Shown here: in pieces, positions 33,624-45,580 of the stretch
How the letters are laid out: each line of letters begins with the position of its first letter
How positions within the stretch are numbered: position 1 is the stretch's first letter
Source of the DNA: Jaltomata sinuosa
Taxonomy: Eukaryota; Streptophyta; Magnoliopsida; Solanales; Solanaceae
Length of the DNA: 64,000 nt
NCBI GenBank assembly: GCA_003996215.1
Contig: QJPP01007528.1
Coordinates: 22,501-86,500, forward strand
Direction of reading: 5' to 3'
Made by a program: the position numbers and the translations under genes
Notes under the pieces: generated by a model
What the model was told of the DNA's origin: nothing
Seen by the model: the letters and a program-made list of their open reading frames with translations, nothing else
Databases searched by the model: none

Positions 33624-35338
33624 ATGTTGCCCCTCCAACTGCTCAAGAAGGCTCCTCTCAGACAAGACCACCACTTCAATGGCAAGTACTATGGCTAGTA
33701 GAAGAATAAAGTGATGGACCACCTCATGGGTGAAAGTGCTGACTTATGGGATATTGTTCTGGATGACCCCACTATCCCTATGAAGGCAGCTGAGGAAGGA
33801 AAGGAACTTGTTCCCAAGGACAGGAAAGAATGGAATGCTGCAGACAAAATAGTCATTCAAAAATAATGCTAAAGCTAGAAAGATCCTGATTTGTGGTATT
33901 AGACCTGATGAGTATAACAGGGTCTCCTCCTGTCAAGATGTAAAGTAAATTTGGGATACACTACAGACTGCACATGAAGGTACCACTACAGTAAAGAAGG
34001 CAAAAATGACAACCTAAACAGGCAGTATGAACCCTTTTGGATGAAGGAAGGAGAAAGCATCCAGGATATGCATACAAGGTTCACTGCTATCCTCAGTGAA
34101 ATATACTCACTAGGAGAGGACATCCCTTCAGGAAAGGTTGTTAGAAAGTTCCTTAGTGTATTTCCTGAATCTTGGGAAAGCAAAGTTGAAGTAATCACTG
34201 AAGCAAGAGACCTAGATAACTTGGCCATGGATGATCTCATTGGAAATTTAACAACCTATGAATTGAAAAAGAGTTAAGGGAAGGAAATTGGAACCAACAA
34301 AAAGGATAAGACTATCTCTCTAAAGACCAATGAGGTTGCTAACTATTAGGATGAAAATCTTGCATTAGTGACTAGAAGGTTCCAAAGGGTGTTCAGAAGA
34401 GGACAAAACTTTCAAAGAATACCTCTTAAAGCTCAGGAAAAGGATGCCCAATTGTGTCGTAAGTGTGGCAGCTTAGATCACTTCATCAAATTTTATCCTT
34501 TGTGGGCCATAGAGTACAAGAAGACTGCCATAGAAAAGCCCAGTTATCAAAGTCAAGAATTCACCCTTCTTTCTCATAGGAAGATGACCTCTCAAGAAGC
34601 TGACTTAGCAGTTCAAAAGGCCCTAGCTGCTATGGGAGAGCATGGTGATGATTCTGATGAGGAGGATCCGCATAATCAGTCACTACTTGCTATGGTTGAA
34701 GCAAAGGAAGAGGACACCCTGGCCCTTTTAGCTATAAGTGATTCAGAAGAAGGAGAGTTAGCTGAAACACCTTTTGCCCTCATGACGTGCTCTGAGCCTG
34801 ACATTGACTCTAATCAGGATGAGACTAAGGCTAGTGCTCTCCAACAATCCTTGGAAGAAGATATCAAAAAACACAAGACAAGGCTTTCAGAGTTGTCTGG
34901 AACAAACAACTCCTTAACAAGAGATTTGAATAAAGCCAAACTTGAGTTGGAACATAATCAAAACTGAAGTGAACAAAATCCTCAGCTTTTCTCTCTCATA
35001 TTCAGAACAGTCAGACCACATCCAAGCATGGGTTGGGATGTAGACCTCATGGTTGTAAGACAAACTACTCTATGAATATGGTGTGCATTGCATGTGGGAA
35101 GGAAGGACATCTCAAGAGTCAATGTCCAATACATCTGAAAGCTGATCAAAGAAACCTGAACTTTTTCAACAAAGCCAAGAGGAAACATCCAACTCAAGCT
35201 ATGCAAAGAAACTTTGTAAACAAAATCAGGTCCAAAGAATTGAGAAGAAAGTTCTCCATCAAAAAGAAGCTTCCCTACTGGGCCAACAGAGACTTAATTT
35301 ATCCTTTCACTCATAAAAAGGGACCCAAGATGATCTAG
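33624..35338 (+). pseudogene. SIRE-type gag
   Basis: Copia gag features appear in order: DHLMGESADLWDIVLDDPTI (about 33717), KEGESIQDMHTRFTAILSEI (about 34041), VRKFLSVFPESWESKVE, and NLTTYELKK. A zinc knuckle CRKCGSLDHFIKFY (about 34457) has Tyr where the last Cys belongs, then a long acidic and coiled part. A second knuckle CIACGKEGHLKSQC (about 35083-35124) keeps all four ligands. Frameshifts near 33680 and stops near 33700, 33860, 33950, 34277 and 34965 break it. Gag with two knuckles is usual for SIRE elements. Confidence 0.85.
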
Positions 35339-35394
35339 GTACCCAAGATGAGTCACTAACTATCTTGCAGGAAATAAAAAGAGGAATGAGCAAG

Positions 35395-35480
35395 GCTGGA
35401 TACCTTGACAATGCTTGCGCTAGACCAATAACTAAAAACAAAGTTGATTTCCTCTCTCCTGCAAAGTATCAAGGTGGACC
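35395..35480 (+). pseudogene. Degraded protease motif, only pol remnant
   Basis: YLDNACARPITKNKVDFLS aligns with the Copia protease active-site block YLDSGCSRHMTG plus downstream FLS. The catalytic Asp is kept but SG has changed to NA. No integrase or RT follows before 35880. Confidence 0.5.
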
Positions 35481-35881
35481 TGAAACTGAAGATAGTATTG
35501 GTATAAAAAGAGTTTGCAGAGGTACATGTCTCAGGGGAATATCCATGCATCAGGAAAGACACATGTTAAAGAGCCTCTGAGGAAAGTTGGGAGGAGGCTC
35601 CTAAGGCATAGGAAGTGGAACATTCAATAGAAACAGGCTGACCTTGGGCCAATCAAAAGGATGGGAAAGCACTCAAGGATCTGATCCTCAAGGTACGCAC
35701 ATCCTTTACAAAACTATCAAAATTAAAGTACAAAAATTGATGTTAGTCTGTTATGAGAACCTGATCCCTAGAAAAACTCCATTTACTTAAATAAGACAAA
35801 TTCTCAAGAAACCTTTCACCTTCACGAAACCCTTTTGATCTTATCTTCTCCAAACTCACCAAAATATCCAGACCTGTTCCC

Positions 35882-36866
35882 ATGGCTTCTTCATCTGCCA
35901 AACCCACTCCTTCTCCCCTCCACTATCACCTTCTCTCCCTAAACCTTTATCTCCTCAAACCCAAAAGTACGACTCCCTGAACTATTCATGAACTATAGAT
36001 GAAACTGACCAACATGCCCCTCCATCTACAATCCCCAAACCCTCTTCTCATGACGAAGAGGAAATTGATAGCGAAGGAGATATCCCATCTTGTCCCTAAG
36101 TACACTAGAGCTGAATCCGCTGTTATTCATGGATTAAAAAAAAGGGCTGCTGTGAAACCCCCAAAGAAACCTCTATTAAAACCCTCCAATGATCCTCTAC
36201 CCTCACCCTCTCTTCCACCAAGAAAACCTTTCACCAGAAAAAAAGGTTGTTGATGCTCAGAAAGATGCTGAAAAGAAAAGAGCCCGGGTAGCTCGAGGGA
36301 AGAAGAATATAGGAGACAATGATGAAACCATAGACCTGGATAAGAAAGAGGTAGAAGAGGAATATGGAGAAGAACTTGGAACCCCTAAGGCTGGAAAAAC
36401 CAACAAGAATTATGAGAAGTTCTTGAGATTAGAGCCCATTAGTTACTATTCCACACAACCTCTCCTAAAAGGGAGAATACTTGATGTTGAGGTACTGCAA
36501 AATCATTTCATTCATCTTCTAGATAGGCTAGATTTCCAGGGTTGGGTTCACCTGTTTAAGACTATTAAGCCTATGGTGCATAGAGAAGAGGTGATAAAAT
36601 TCTATGCCACATTGAAGTTGTTAGATGGGTGGGTTATGAGCTCATAGGTGAAAGGAGTAGAAATTATATTTGACCCTACTAGATTAGGAGAAATCCTGTC
36701 TGTACCTTCTGAGGGTCTTGAAGAATATGTGTGGAAAACATATGAGGATTGCATGTTGACTAAGAAGTTCTCTTATGGGAAGGTGAAGAAGGGAGCTAGG
36801 AAAGTATTAAAAGGGGAAATGTCTCCTAACAGCTTCCCAGGGTCAAGTGGACTCACTAAGAACTGA
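35882..36866 (+). pseudogene. SIRE-type 3' ORF (plant transposon protein domain, formerly called env-like)
   Basis: ATG at 35882 starts MASSSAKPTPSPLHYHLL, after which Pro, Lys and Ser-rich sequence runs in shifting frames to about 36250. From 36400 a globular part follows: LDRLDFQGWVHLFKTI, FYATLKLLDGWVMSS, a stop at 36645-36647, then VKGVEIIFDPTRLGEILSVP. This matches the putative plant transposon protein domain found downstream of pol in SIRE elements. No signal peptide or clear membrane segment is visible, so an envelope role is not supported here. Confidence 0.65.
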
Positions 36867-37455
36867 GGTGATGCTATAACAAACAAAACATCTTGATAAC
36901 ATCCAGTCTCTTATGAACCTCATCCCCAAGCCTGCCTCCTACTTCTACTTAGCTGTCCTTACCCGACCCTCTTCTCCCTTTGCTAGAATCTTCCTGTGTT
37001 TGGATCTTACTTACAGACAATATTGATTTTTATAATTAATTTTGATATGTTTTGTTTTGGAGCCAATTTTTGGCTTAAAATGTGCTTATCTTGATGCTTA
37101 TGTATTCCTGCTTCTTCACTCTTGCATCATGATTATGGATGAATGCCTTCTATCTCACTATGTTTTTTAATGATGTCGCAAGGGGGGAGAGTGTGCTAGT
37201 GCTAATGTGCTAATGTATTGGTAGTTATTGTTTGAGTTATTGTTTGATCCACTTAGCATGACATAGTAAGTGATTAAGATAAAGGTGATATTGCTGTTGA
37301 AAGTTGCTTGTTGATGCTTAAAAATATGTTGAACCTGGATCAAAATGGTGTTCATGATGCTAAGACTGAAAAAAGTGTACTTCCTTATTTTCCACTGCTA
37401 CTACAAGTTGTTTAAAAAATAGGATAGAGTTTGCCATCATCAAAAAGGGGGAAAT
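36867..37455 (+). other. 3' non-coding part of the SIRE-type element with polypurine tract
   Basis: No ORF. The purine tract AAAAAGGGGGAAA at 37442-37454 abuts the 3' LTR. A second purine run GCAAGGGGGGAGAG near 37178 lies upstream. Confidence 0.7.
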
Positions 37456-37886
37456 TGAAGAAACCTTGTCAAACAAGTTTTGATAATGAGGCAAAACCTA
37501 TTTTTGGTAAAAAGATATTTATGAAAACTAACTATAAAAGGTAATATCCTTGTCAAAGAAGGAGAGATCAAAACGTGTAAAGAAAGAAGAAAGAGGCGCG
37601 TTCAAGTTTAACAAGGAGAGATCAAAGTCGGCGACCAACTCCTACAAGAAAATGACTGTCTTTTCCTATCAAAGAGGTGAGAGCTTGAGACTTCTATAAA
37701 GCATTGGAGCTAAGACGAAATCAACCACCTATTGCACAAAGCTGAGAAGGAGTATTCTCAAGCAATAGAGATCTCAAGCAAGCTATTCCAAGAAGACACA
37801 AGAGAGAGTTGTTCTTAGTACAACCCTGCGTGGTTGTTAGGATATAGAGTGTGTGTTTGTGAGGCTTGTAACAAGAAGGGGGTTTG

Positions 37887-37973
<87 letters not shown>

Positions 37974-38207
37974 CAGAAGAAACAATATTAGTGTATTGTT
38001 TGAGGCTAGGTACTAGAGTTAGTTCCTTTGATTATTGAGTTCTAATCATAAATTTTGAAGTTATGAGTAAAGGTGAGTTCGTGATTTTTACTCTTGGAGT
38101 TAAAGGTTTTCCATGTAAATTTCGTGTGTTAATTTACTTACTGCTTTAAGTGGAATTGTACTAAGGACCTGGTTCTTGAGACAAGTCGTGGGCACCAACT
38201 TTATTCA
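37456..38207 (+). repeat. SIRE-type 3' LTR with expanded AG microsatellite
   Basis: It carries an (AG)39 run at 37891-37968 where the 5' LTR has only about ten GA units at the same place. It ends TTATTCA. Confidence 0.87.
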
Positions 38208-38875
38208 CGAACTTGATGATTTAGTTGAGCCAGAAAAAATGGAAGCAATTGATGTCTGAAGAGGGAGAAAAATGTGTAGCAGAACAGTGAACTATAACTA
38301 TAAAAAAAATGAGTTATTAATGTAATAATTTATCCTAATGCTCATACAGTCTTGACGGAGTTCATTAGTCCTAGACAATAAATTTTTTAATTTTTAAACC
38401 TCTTTAATCTTGATCATCCAGTTTCAACCCCAAGACCCCTCTTCTCAAATTTTTTCTCTCTGCTGCTGCACCAAAAGTCCATTGTGGGTTCCCTTTGATT
38501 TGGCCTAAAGATCTCACTGTCAATAGTAAATTTTTCATTTCTCTGTTTTAATTTGCTTTCTAAATACTTTTGCATAATCACCAGGTCGGCGAGGAAGGAA
38601 GTTATAGTACAGATCTGTTGCAGAAAGGAAAACGAAAAGAGTACCAAAAAAGTGGATTACATGATGTAAAAATAAAAATTGGATCAAAAGGTGTAGTGAT
38701 TTTATCTCAATGATTATAGAGTGTTAATTTTTCCCCAAAAAAATTGGTCAAAAATATGAGATCTTCCCTTTACAATCCTCTCCCTCACACAATAGGCCTG
38801 GCCCAATAGATATTAGGGAAAGAAAATTAAGCAAGTAAATATGACCTTTTTAATTGGTTGACCAAGAAAGTCATG
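38208..38875. other. Possible interrupted exon and AT-rich flank
   Basis: Right after the SIRE-type LTR an open frame reads ELDDLVEPEKMEAIDV and stops at 38259. It may be the 3' part of an exon cut by the insertion. The rest shows no gene. Confidence 0.35.
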
Positions 38876-38884
38876 TAATTAAAA

Positions 38885-41605
38885 GGGAAAAGGACACTCT
38901 ATGTCCATTAGCCCAAAGAAATTCCTCCTAAATAGCCAATTTCAAAGTAATTTCATAAAATGACTAGTGGTATAATAATTCCACCCATTAGCCATTTTAA
39001 ATTGGGTCATTTCAGTCCATTTTCTAAATATTTTTTTTGTTTTTTTGCTACAATTTTTTTGGCTAAAGAATTTTGCTTTTTTTATCAAAAAAAAAATAAT
39101 TAAAAATAATTATATACAAACTGTGTAATTATTGTATAAAATATGTATTTGTATAAAATATATATAAGAACTGTATAGAATGTGTATAAAAGTTGTATAG
39201 TTATTGTATAAAATACATATTTGAGTAATAATTGTAGTTAAAGATTGTATAAAATGAGTATAGAAACTGCATAATTATTTTATAGAATATTTATTGTTAT
39301 AAGATTTCTATAGAGAACTGTATAATTATTGTATAGAATATGTATTTATATAAGATTTCTATAGAAACTGTATAGGATGTGTATATAAATTGTATAATTG
39401 TTATTATAGAAATATGTATTTATATACGACATGTGTATAAATTGTATCATTATTGTATATGATATGTACCTGTATAGGATGTGTATAAAAATTATATCAA
39501 TATGTATCATGTATGTATTGTATTGTATATGTGTATCAATATGTATCAATATTTTGAAAAATTACACTTTTTTATTTAATCGTTAATAAAAAATAGAAGA
39601 GCAACAATGTAGAGCAAAAAAGAAAAGGTTAAAAAAAGCAGTAAGTATTTAATATGCATTAATACATTCTTTATTTTTAATTGTATTTTAAAAGAATAAT
39701 TTTTTTTTGGAAAAAAAGTTGCAGAAAAAAGGCATAAAAAAGCAGTGAATTTTTTTTTTTAAAAAAAAGCAGTGATTTTTCTTTTGAAAAAAAAGTGGAG
39801 CAGCTTTGTTTTAAAAAAAATAATTGAAGCAACGAATTTTCTTTTTTAAAAAAAAGTAGAACAACATTTTTTTTAAGTGAAACAGTGAAAAGGCAAAAGA
39901 AGAAGAAGAAGAAGAATGGCGAAAAAGAAATAAGAAAGGAAAGGAAAGCAGTAGATGGAATGGCCATTTCATGGGATATTAAATAGAAAAACTACATAAA
40001 TAATCAAACATCCTTACCCTAATTACTAAATATCTCAATACTTTAAAATAATTACATTTATCCCATTAAATTGAAATTACATGATTAAAAAACTGTATCC
40101 ATCACAATCCCTAAAAAAGGGCCTAAAATCACTCAACTTGTATCTAAAGGCAACGGTTGTTCTCTCTCTATAATCGTTTTCCCCAAATCACGCCTTCAAC
40201 CAAGGCTCTATCTTCCACACGATCTTCCTCCACTTTTCAAAAAAATTTGGCGCTTGCTGGATCATAATCTTCCATTGTTGAGGTTGGTAAAATTCGTTTT
40301 TCAACTTTTACTGTAGTTTAGTTCTAGTTATCATAATCTATAAGAGCAATTACTTGATAACGAATCAACGATTGCCTTCATGGATAACGAATCAGATAAC
40401 TTGATAATACCAAGTAACCAACAATGGCCTTCATTTGATTTAGGTATATCTCAAATGGAGAACAATGAAGTGCCTTCTCCGACCTTTGTTCCGGCTGTTA
40501 GAGACTTTGAAGAAGAAGACTTTGTTGAAAATAGATCCAAATTTAGAAACGATCAAGTCAAAATGAATGAATTGCACAAAAATTTGAAATCAAGAACAAG
40601 GGACTCAAACCCAAATGTTATTTTCCAGTGTTACCAAATTGTTACCATGTATCTAGTGTTATTTTCCATGTATCCAAGTATACATATATCTATTTGAGTT
40701 GTAAATGTGTAACTTTTGTAAATTTAAAGTTTCAAATCAAAACAAAGCAATACGTATCCAGGGATAACATTGTAAGCAAATCTTGTGTTACATGTATCCA
40801 GGATTAATTCATGTTAACATGTATCCCAATACTACTGCAACCTGCTATTTGAGATGTTGGTAACATGTATCCTTAACACTGTTACAATGTATCCAAGCTT
40901 ACAAACTTGTATCCAATATTAACATGTATCCAAGTATACCTATATCTATTTGCTGTTTAGATGGGTATCCTTAGATATTGGGAAGTATCCTTAACACTGT
41001 TATAATGTATCCAAGCTTATAATCTTGGATACAGTGTTAACAGTGTATCCAAGTATACCTATTATTGTTTGTTGTTTAAATGTGTATCCTTAGATATTTG
41101 AGATCTATTATTACTTGTATCATGTATAATGGAGTTACTTGCTGGTTTGATGTGTATCCAAGTAATTTTAAATTGAAATTTGAATTCTCCAGTTGTTTGT
41201 GGAGATGAGGATACTGCAGATGCATTTCAAAGTGATTGACGCGTGATTTACTCCTCATTAATTGTAAATCTGTTATTTCCTTTTAAAGCGCCCTAATAGT
41301 AATAGATTTACAATTAATGATTTACTCCTCATTAATTGTAAATATTTTATTTCCTTTTAAAGCTCCATAATAGAAACAGATTTACCATTAATGAAGAGGT
41401 TATATGTATCCAGGATACACGAAAATACAAAGGATACACGCCTTTCCTTTTTTAAACTACCGGGGAAAATGTAATATTTTAAAGTAGTGGGATAAAACGT
41501 AATTAGGAACCAAACTACTGTGTTTTATGTTGTTTACACATATTAAATTCATTGGCTATACAATGAGATTATTTTTAGCCCAAGTGATATTTGTGTCTTT
41601 CTCCT
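38885..41605. mobile_element. MULE (Mutator-like element) with perfect 9-bp target duplication
   Basis: The ends GGGAAAAGGACAC (38885) and, reversed from 41605, AGGAGAAAGACAC are inverted. Further matching blocks lie inside (TTAGCCCAAA...TAGCCAAT against TTGGGCTAAA...TAGCCAATG reversed). A perfect 9-bp duplication TAATTAAAA flanks the element (38876-38884 and 41606-41614), which is diagnostic for Mutator-type insertion. The element is 2.7 kb and encodes no MURA transposase. It holds one short ORF (40380-40697), a TGTATAAAAT-rich minisatellite (39110-39550), a poly(A)/(T) block (39690-39910) and a GTATCC-rich repeat (40640-41170). Confidence 0.82.
40380..40697 (+). CDS. Hypothetical protein inside the MULE
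   Basis: The 105-residue ORF starts MDNESDNLIIPSNQQWPSFD and is hydrophilic for the first 80 residues, with an acidic FEEEDFVENRSKF segment. The last 20 residues are hydrophobic and are read out of the GTATCC repeat, so the natural end is probably an upstream splice site near 40610 that has been lost or is not used. I do not recognise a family. It could be the first exon of a captured gene or of a transposon-associated gene. Confidence 0.35.
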   Translation: MDNESDNLIIPSNQQWPSFDLGISQMENNEVPSPTFVPAVRDFEEEDFVENRSKFRNDQVKMNELHKNLKSRTRDSNPNVIFQCYQIVTMYLVLFSMYPSIHISI

Positions 41606-41614
41606 TAATTAAAA

Positions 41615-42139
41615 TCCTTGCTTCTTCGTCTCACTATAAGTAAAGATCCTCCCATATTTATTGACAAAATAGCCATCTCAGATGTGGTTCATATTCATCA
41701 AGAGTTTCAAATTCACGACCTATTACTCTTTCTGTAGGCAAGATGTCGGTTTTGCGTTTGCAGAATTATTTTCTTTTATTCGAATTGAAAAAAGTTATAT
41801 TCACTCATTTACTTGCGAGAAAATTGAGGCTCCAAAAATTACCAATACTCTATTAATATATAATTATTTTATTATTTTATCAATAACAATTTAAATCTTT
41901 GATTTCATATTAATATTTAATAAATTCATTCCCTCTCTTTAATTCATCTATATTCTTTTCCCAATTTTAATTTGCATTTACTTCAACTTAAATTAGAGAA
42001 TTTTAATTTTAAAAACATTTGAGTAGTAACCAAAGTGTTTACCCTAAAATTGGTATATTTGAATTTGTTTGAGGTCAAGAGCACGCATATTAAATCAAAC
42101 TCTATTTTATATTTATTTACCAGCGGATTGATTGTTTAT
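41615..42139. other. AT-rich sequence, no gene seen
   Basis: The short plus ORF at 41682-41894 has no recognisable domain. Confidence 0.35.
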
Positions 42140-42800
42140 TTAACGAGTAGGAATGGTATAAACACAGGTAACACAAGTTATATCAATAAATAAGTATGGA
42201 TCTGGGAAATGATCACCTGATAATATATTTCGAGAGACACGAGTCCCTCCTTCGAGAGTAATATAAGAGCTAAACGGGCACAGTAAGTAAAGAGAAAATA
42301 ATTTCTTTGTGAGCAAGTAAGAGAGTGTATTGTATTGCTTTAGAATCAGAATTCAGATGCCTTACAAATAATAAGAAATGAATATTTATAGATTATAGTA
42401 GATGGTTTTTAGCCAATGAAAAAGATTTCTTTTTAGGCCCTTAATACTACTACCAATGACATAGCTTCAAGTATCATATCCGCTACTAGTGCTAGACTGC
42501 TAGCCAATATCCTCTGCAAGGATCAAATTAATACGCTATACGTCCGCGTACCTAACGGACCTGACATATTTGTCCCCTTGACATCTTCTTACACATAATT
42601 CGAGTTATTGTGGGGGTAGTAATATCGTCAGGCGACGTTTCCTCCGAAATGCCCTTCGAAGGAAACTCCCCTTGATGGCACCAATATGATAAGTCATCTT
42701 TTAATCTCATATGGAATTATCCATCCTCGAGAGGACCTCTCGTTCCATGATACGCCCCTCGAGAGTCTTTACCCAATACACACATACTCTTTTTTACTTT
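42140..42800 (-). repeat. LTR-like sequence (possible solo LTR)
   Basis: Read on the minus strand, a TATA-like CTATAAATATT near 42388 is followed by CT-rich leader sequence. Upstream lie repeated CTCGAGAG and CCTTCGAAGG motifs. This looks like U3-R-U5 of an LTR without an internal region. Ends and target duplication were not established. Confidence 0.35.
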
Positions 42801-43841
42801 TAATTTAAGTACTCATTTTTCATCTTCTGTCAAAAATTATGCACACGACTATAAATAATCTGAGGTACTCATTCTTTTTATTATTTCTAAATTTTTGTTA
42901 GACTCTTACATCACATGAAAAATATATAAATATTATCTAATATATTTAAGGCATCATTTATAGGGGTTAGCTTTAAATCATAAATTTCATTGAGCTGCCC
43001 TGATTTTTTTATATGTGCTCTAATAAACAATCAAGTAAACTAGAACCTCATCTTTAATTTCATTCTAGGTTTCTTATTTCAAACATATGATACAAGGTGT
43101 TTTTATGTTTGGATTTGACCATTGTTCATGTTTAGACTCTTTTTCAGTGTTCAAATCCAATCGTAAACTTTTCAAAGTTTGCTAGTGTTATGATCCAAAA
43201 TCACCTAAATCGTGATGTCACTTATATCCCAATCTAGTTGGCATTCTAATTTCTGATATTATCGGTATAAATTAAAGCATTTAAAGATAGTGAAATAACA
43301 TCACTCTGATATAACAAACGTGAGGAAATATAACAAAAAGGACATTCAAAATCTGACAATAAGAATCAAGAGCACTATATAGAGTCGAAATAAATACATC
43401 CAAATATGAAGACATTGTCTGCATTGGAACGATATGAAAAAATAAAGATAAGGAGGGAGTCCAGTGTTGCGGATCATGAAGCATCTCACTCTAAAAATTT
43501 GAAACAACCACCTCTAAATGCAACGTCCATGAGCTCCACTAATACCAATGTCTGGATTTGCAAATAAGTGCAACAGATGTAACATGAGTACATAAAATTG
43601 TGTACTTAGTAAGAATTATTGACCGACCCCAACAAGTTAGTGCCGAGAGTTGGACTTTAGATATATTTGCTTAATCCTGCAACTCATATGATTGTAATGA
43701 CCCTCAAGGTCGTTTGGTGATTTCTGCCTCTTTTCCCCTGTTTGACCCTCCCCATTGCTTCTGTTAGCTATTTGTGATATGTGAGGATGAGTGACACAAT
43801 TCTCAAGGTGACCAAATTAATGTAGCACAATTCCTGAGGCT
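42801..43841. other. AT-rich sequence, no gene seen
   Basis: The minus ORF at 43281-43484 has no recognisable domain. Confidence 0.35.
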
Positions 43842-44307
43842 TTTGGATGAATTGTATATGGATTGAGCTAAAATGGATTAGATTGCAATCCACCCATAAA
43901 AATATGGTCAAATATGAATTTGGTCAAAATGGTTCTAACCCACTTTCCTTAAGCCAAAATTTTTTAAGCCTTCTATATGTTGTATGCATATCAACTCGTT
44001 GATATTAAATCAAACTATTTAGTACTCTAATATAATAAAAGAGTGATTCTACATAATTTGATTTTTATGTATCACTCTTTTATTATATTAGAGTACTAAA
44101 TAGTTTGATTTAATATCAACGAGTTGATATGCATACAACATATAGAAGGCTTAAAAAAAATTGGCTTAAGGAAAGTGGGTTAGAACCATTTTGACCAAAT
44201 TCATATTTACCCATATTTATATGGATGGATTGCAATCCAATCCATTTTAGATCAAGTCATATACAATTCATCCAAATCCAATCCAATCCACCCATTTGCC
44301 ATCCCTA
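43842..44307. mobile_element. Long near-perfect palindrome with hAT-like end
   Basis: The two arms, 43842-44047 and 44071-44276, are inverted copies of each other, centred at 44059 with a loop of about 23 bp. Long runs match exactly, for example from 44000 to 44047. The sequence beyond the right arm, CACCCATTTGCCATCCCTA (to 44307), reversed reads TAGGGATGGCAAATGGG, a typical hAT terminus. The matching left terminus is missing. It is likely a foldback MITE. A transcript would form a hairpin of about 200 bp. Confidence 0.85.
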
Positions 44308-45580
44308 GTGACATGGCACAAAATGACAAGCAGGAGGTAAAAAGTCTACTAAAAACTTGGCTATTAACTACGAAAGTTAGTGAGGGACAAATTTTATATG
44401 TCGCTATAGTGAGAAACTTTTCTAGTTGTCCCTCAGAAAAGTCAAATATTTTATTTTTTAGTTTTTTTTAGAAGATAAAGAGGGACGTCCCTCACTAAAT
44501 TATGGGAGTACTAAAAAGCTGACATCAAATTTACTATAGTGAGGGACGCTCTCTCGCTAAATAATAAAAAATAAATTAATATTACAAGTAAAATATAAAT
44601 GTAAATATGTATGACATTTTTGCTGGTTCCAATGATATATTAATAAAAAATAAATGAAAATGAAATAAAATTTATCAAGGGAGTCCCTCACTACAATAAA
44701 TATAATTATTTTATAAAAATAAGTTCAATGTAGCGAGGGAGGTCTCTCACTAAATTAAAGTGTGCAAATCTTTTTTTTTAAATCAATTGTTAGATCCCTC
44801 AATAATTGCTTAAAATCTTTTTTTTTCTTTGCACACTTTTATATTATATTACTTTCTAGACTTACTAAATTTACATATATGTGAGTAGAGTAATACTTTA
44901 AAAAATGTATGAGTAGCTTAAAAAATGATTGTTAGAATAAGTAGAAATGTTTTTAGTGGTATTCTTAATAAAAGTTGATGATTTTATTAATAAAAGTTAA
45001 TAAAAGTTGACGATTTTCACTTTCCATAACAAAAATGAAAGAAAGTCAACCTATTTCTGAAAATGCGGTCAGTCTCGCTACCTCTTTAGGTACCGCCCCC
45101 TACTTGCTCATTCGCAATTACTACCACAAGAAAGTCGCCCCTATCTCTAAAGGGGCTTATGCACTCCACGACTTTCTTATGGTATGGGGTCTCGAAGACT
45201 GAATTTAGCTTCCAACCCTAGTAAACTAGCTTAAAAACTTTCTTTTTTTCTCCCATGGTTTTCGTTGGTCAACAATCAACTAAATCTATACTTTTTCACT
45301 ACTCGTACAGACTTGATAATGACAAAAAAGAGGTGTATTAGTGTTATCGTTAAATTTTTGTATTATTCTTGTTAAATTAATATTGATTGATTAACTTATA
45401 CGATAGTTAAACTAATTGAAGTGTATTAGTGATTTTTGAGAAATATTATTGATTTACTAACTTATACTTTGACAATTATACTAACAGTAAGCATATTAGT
45501 GATATCTTTAAGTAATATTAGCGAATGATATATTAACATATATTTTGATGATTATACTAAGTAAAAGTGTATTAATAGTA

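Larger units (their letters stand above)
32853..38207 (+). mobile_element. SIRE-type Copia element lacking most of pol
   Basis: LTRs are 718 bp (32853-33570) and 752 bp (37456-38207), starting TGAAGAAACCTTGTC. The 4-of-5 duplications CGAAT (32848-32852) and CGAAC (38208-38212) flank it. An iMet primer site and a purine tract are present. Inside are gag, a short degraded protease-like piece and a large 3' ORF; integrase, RT and RNase H are missing. LTR divergence by eye is about 6-8 percent outside the microsatellite. It is therefore a non-autonomous deletion derivative, or a gutted old copy. Confidence 0.85.

Noticed and set aside
37834..38016. ORF with Arg-Glu repeats
   Set aside because: It is a translation of the AG microsatellite in the SIRE-type LTR.
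39677..39967. Minus-strand ORF rich in Phe, Leu and Lys
   Set aside because: It reads through poly(A)/(T) runs within the MULE and has no domain.
45060..45210. Possible tRNA or exon in a locally GC-richer patch
   Set aside because: No consistent A and B boxes, no cloverleaf and no open frame of note.
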